Assembly: GCF_900323885.1 (NCBI RefSeq)
Contig: NZ_OOHJ01000023.1
Location: 458,932-522,931, forward strand
Source: [Actinomadura] parvosata subsp. kistnae
GTDB lineage: Bacteria > Actinomycetota > Actinomycetes > Streptosporangiales > Streptosporangiaceae
Direction: 5' to 3'
Length of the DNA stretch: 64,000 nt
The notes under the pieces are model-generated. The model was given only the letters and a program-made list of their open reading frames with translations. It made no database searches and was not told the origin of the DNA. The position numbers and the translations under genes are program-made. This document shows, in pieces, positions 63,269 to 64,000 of the stretch (its first letter is position 1; each line of letters opens with the position of its first letter).

Positions 63269-63871
63269 ATGACGGGACTTCGGGAGCTGCAGCGGCGGCG
63301 CGTGCGCGAGGCCATCTCGACGGCGGCCATCACCCTCTTCCTGGAGCGCGGCTTCGACGAGGTGTCCGTGGCGGAGATCGCCGCGGCGGCCGGGGTGTCG
63401 AAGCCGACCCTGTTCAAGTACTTCGCCACGAAAGAGGACCTCGTCCTGCACCGGATCACCGACCACCTCGGCGAGCCCGCCCGGGTCGTGCGCGCGCGGG
63501 CCGAGGGGGAGCGGCCGGTGGCGGCGCTGCGCCGGCACTTCCTCGACGGGCTGGCCCGGCACGACCCCGTCACCGGGCTCAACGACGACCCCGAGGTGGT
63601 GGCCTACCACCGGCTGGTGTTCTTCGGCGCGCCCAGCCTGCTCGGGCGGCTCCACCAGTTCATGGCCGAGGACGAGGAGGCGCTGGCCGAGGCGCTGGCG
63701 GAGACCACCGACGAGCTGACCGCGCGGCTGCTCGCCGGGCAGGCGGTCGCCACCCAGCGGGTGCTGGCGCGGCGCAACTGGCAACTGCTCGCCGACGGCC
63801 GGCCCATGGCCGAGGTCGAGGCGGAGGCCGTGCGCGCGGCCGAGCAGGGCTTCGGGATGTTGCCCGGCTGA
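63269..63871 (+). CDS. TetR-family regulator
   Basis: A 200-residue regulator. The TetR domain is at about 8-58 (VREAISTAAITLFLERGFDEVSVAEIAAAAGVSKPTLFKYFATK); the C-terminal domain is helical and acidic. ATG 63269 is used as a leaderless start; GTG 63263 is in frame. It shares the 63215-63252 operator with the divergent HelD-like gene and so probably controls it together with itself. Confidence 0.9.
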   Translation: MTGLRELQRRRVREAISTAAITLFLERGFDEVSVAEIAAAAGVSKPTLFKYFATKEDLVLHRITDHLGEPARVVRARAEGERPVAALRRHFLDGLARHDPVTGLNDDPEVVAYHRLVFFGAPSLLGRLHQFMAEDEEALAEALAETTDELTARLLAGQAVATQRVLARRNWQLLADGRPMAEVEAEAVRAAEQGFGMLPG

Positions 63872-64000
63872 TCCACCCAGCCGTCTCACACAGTCACCCG
63901 GTCTCACGCCCCCTGCGGATATCGCATGGCGGGAGGAGTTTAAGCAGGTGAGAGGGGGTGAAATTGTTACTCTGACAACCCCTTCACGAATTGCAAATTT

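Noticed and set aside
63872..64000. Start of a further gene at the window end
   Set aside because: The last 129 bases are comparatively AT-rich near the edge and may hold a promoter, but no start codon with a continuing frame can be supported before the window ends.

Overview
The window is very GC-rich, uses GTG and occasional TTG starts, and shows many 4-base start/stop overlaps (ATGA, GTGA), several leaderless -10 boxes, a tricorn-type protease, an Rv2578c-type radical SAM protein, DUF3040 and ESX/type VII-like proteins. This points to a filamentous actinobacterium, most likely a Streptosporangiales genus such as Nonomuraea (inference; no rRNA or other taxonomic marker is present). No rRNA, tRNA, CRISPR array, insertion sequence or prophage was seen. 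The layout is an ordinary chromosome arm or core region rich in accessory and regulatory genes.

0-6 kb: the end of a sugar ABC importer, then a tight MFS / hydantoinase-like / DUF917 / PucR-regulator cluster that looks like a small catabolic unit for a (thio)hydantoin or purine-like ring compound. 6-19.4 kb: metallophosphoesterase, a secreted protein of unknown role, an aminotransferase coupled to a YheO/DauR-type regulator, an ArsR-type regulator coupled to an MFS exporter, a second hydantoinase pair (hyuA-hyuB) with a strong palindrome in front, YigZ, isochorismate synthase, an SGNH lipase and a secreted or membrane-anchored HNH nuclease.

19.7-29.7 kb is the most interesting stretch. It holds a 1515-residue STAND NTPase with two N-terminal hydrophobic segments and 14 WD40 repeats. 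Beside it is a type VII (ESX)-like locus: a 101-residue helical protein with a C-terminal YxxxD signal, a YbaB-like protein, and a 1330-residue protein combining a WxG N-terminus, membrane segments, a proline-rich linker and a C-terminal amidoligase (Amidoligase_2-like, glutamate-cysteine-ligase fold) domain. A short gene overlaps its stop codon. I read this as a candidate polymorphic toxin or peptide-modifying effector with a companion or immunity gene.

29.8-41.8 kb: paired crcB fluoride channels, a methyltransferase, an HtrA-like protease gene broken by a frameshift, a glycosyltransferase, a tricorn protease, a TetM-like ribosomal protection protein with a low-complexity insertion and a 0.5 kb C-rich repeat tract in front, and a radical SAM gene that is also frameshifted but has a clear SOS box. 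42-51.5 kb: a dense set of small regulator-enzyme units (SigJ-like sigma factor, ArsR-SRPBCC plus reductase, TetR/siderophore-interacting protein, MerR, OsmC, TetR with twin palindromic operators driving a SnoaL-NmrA-PadR-hydrolase operon). 51.6-64 kb: a penicillin-binding protein, PlsC, Nudix, a two-component system divergent from a lipoprotein/adaptor/MacB-type ABC export operon, a membrane protein, and a HelD-like RNA polymerase-recycling helicase divergent from a TetR regulator across a large two-tier operator.
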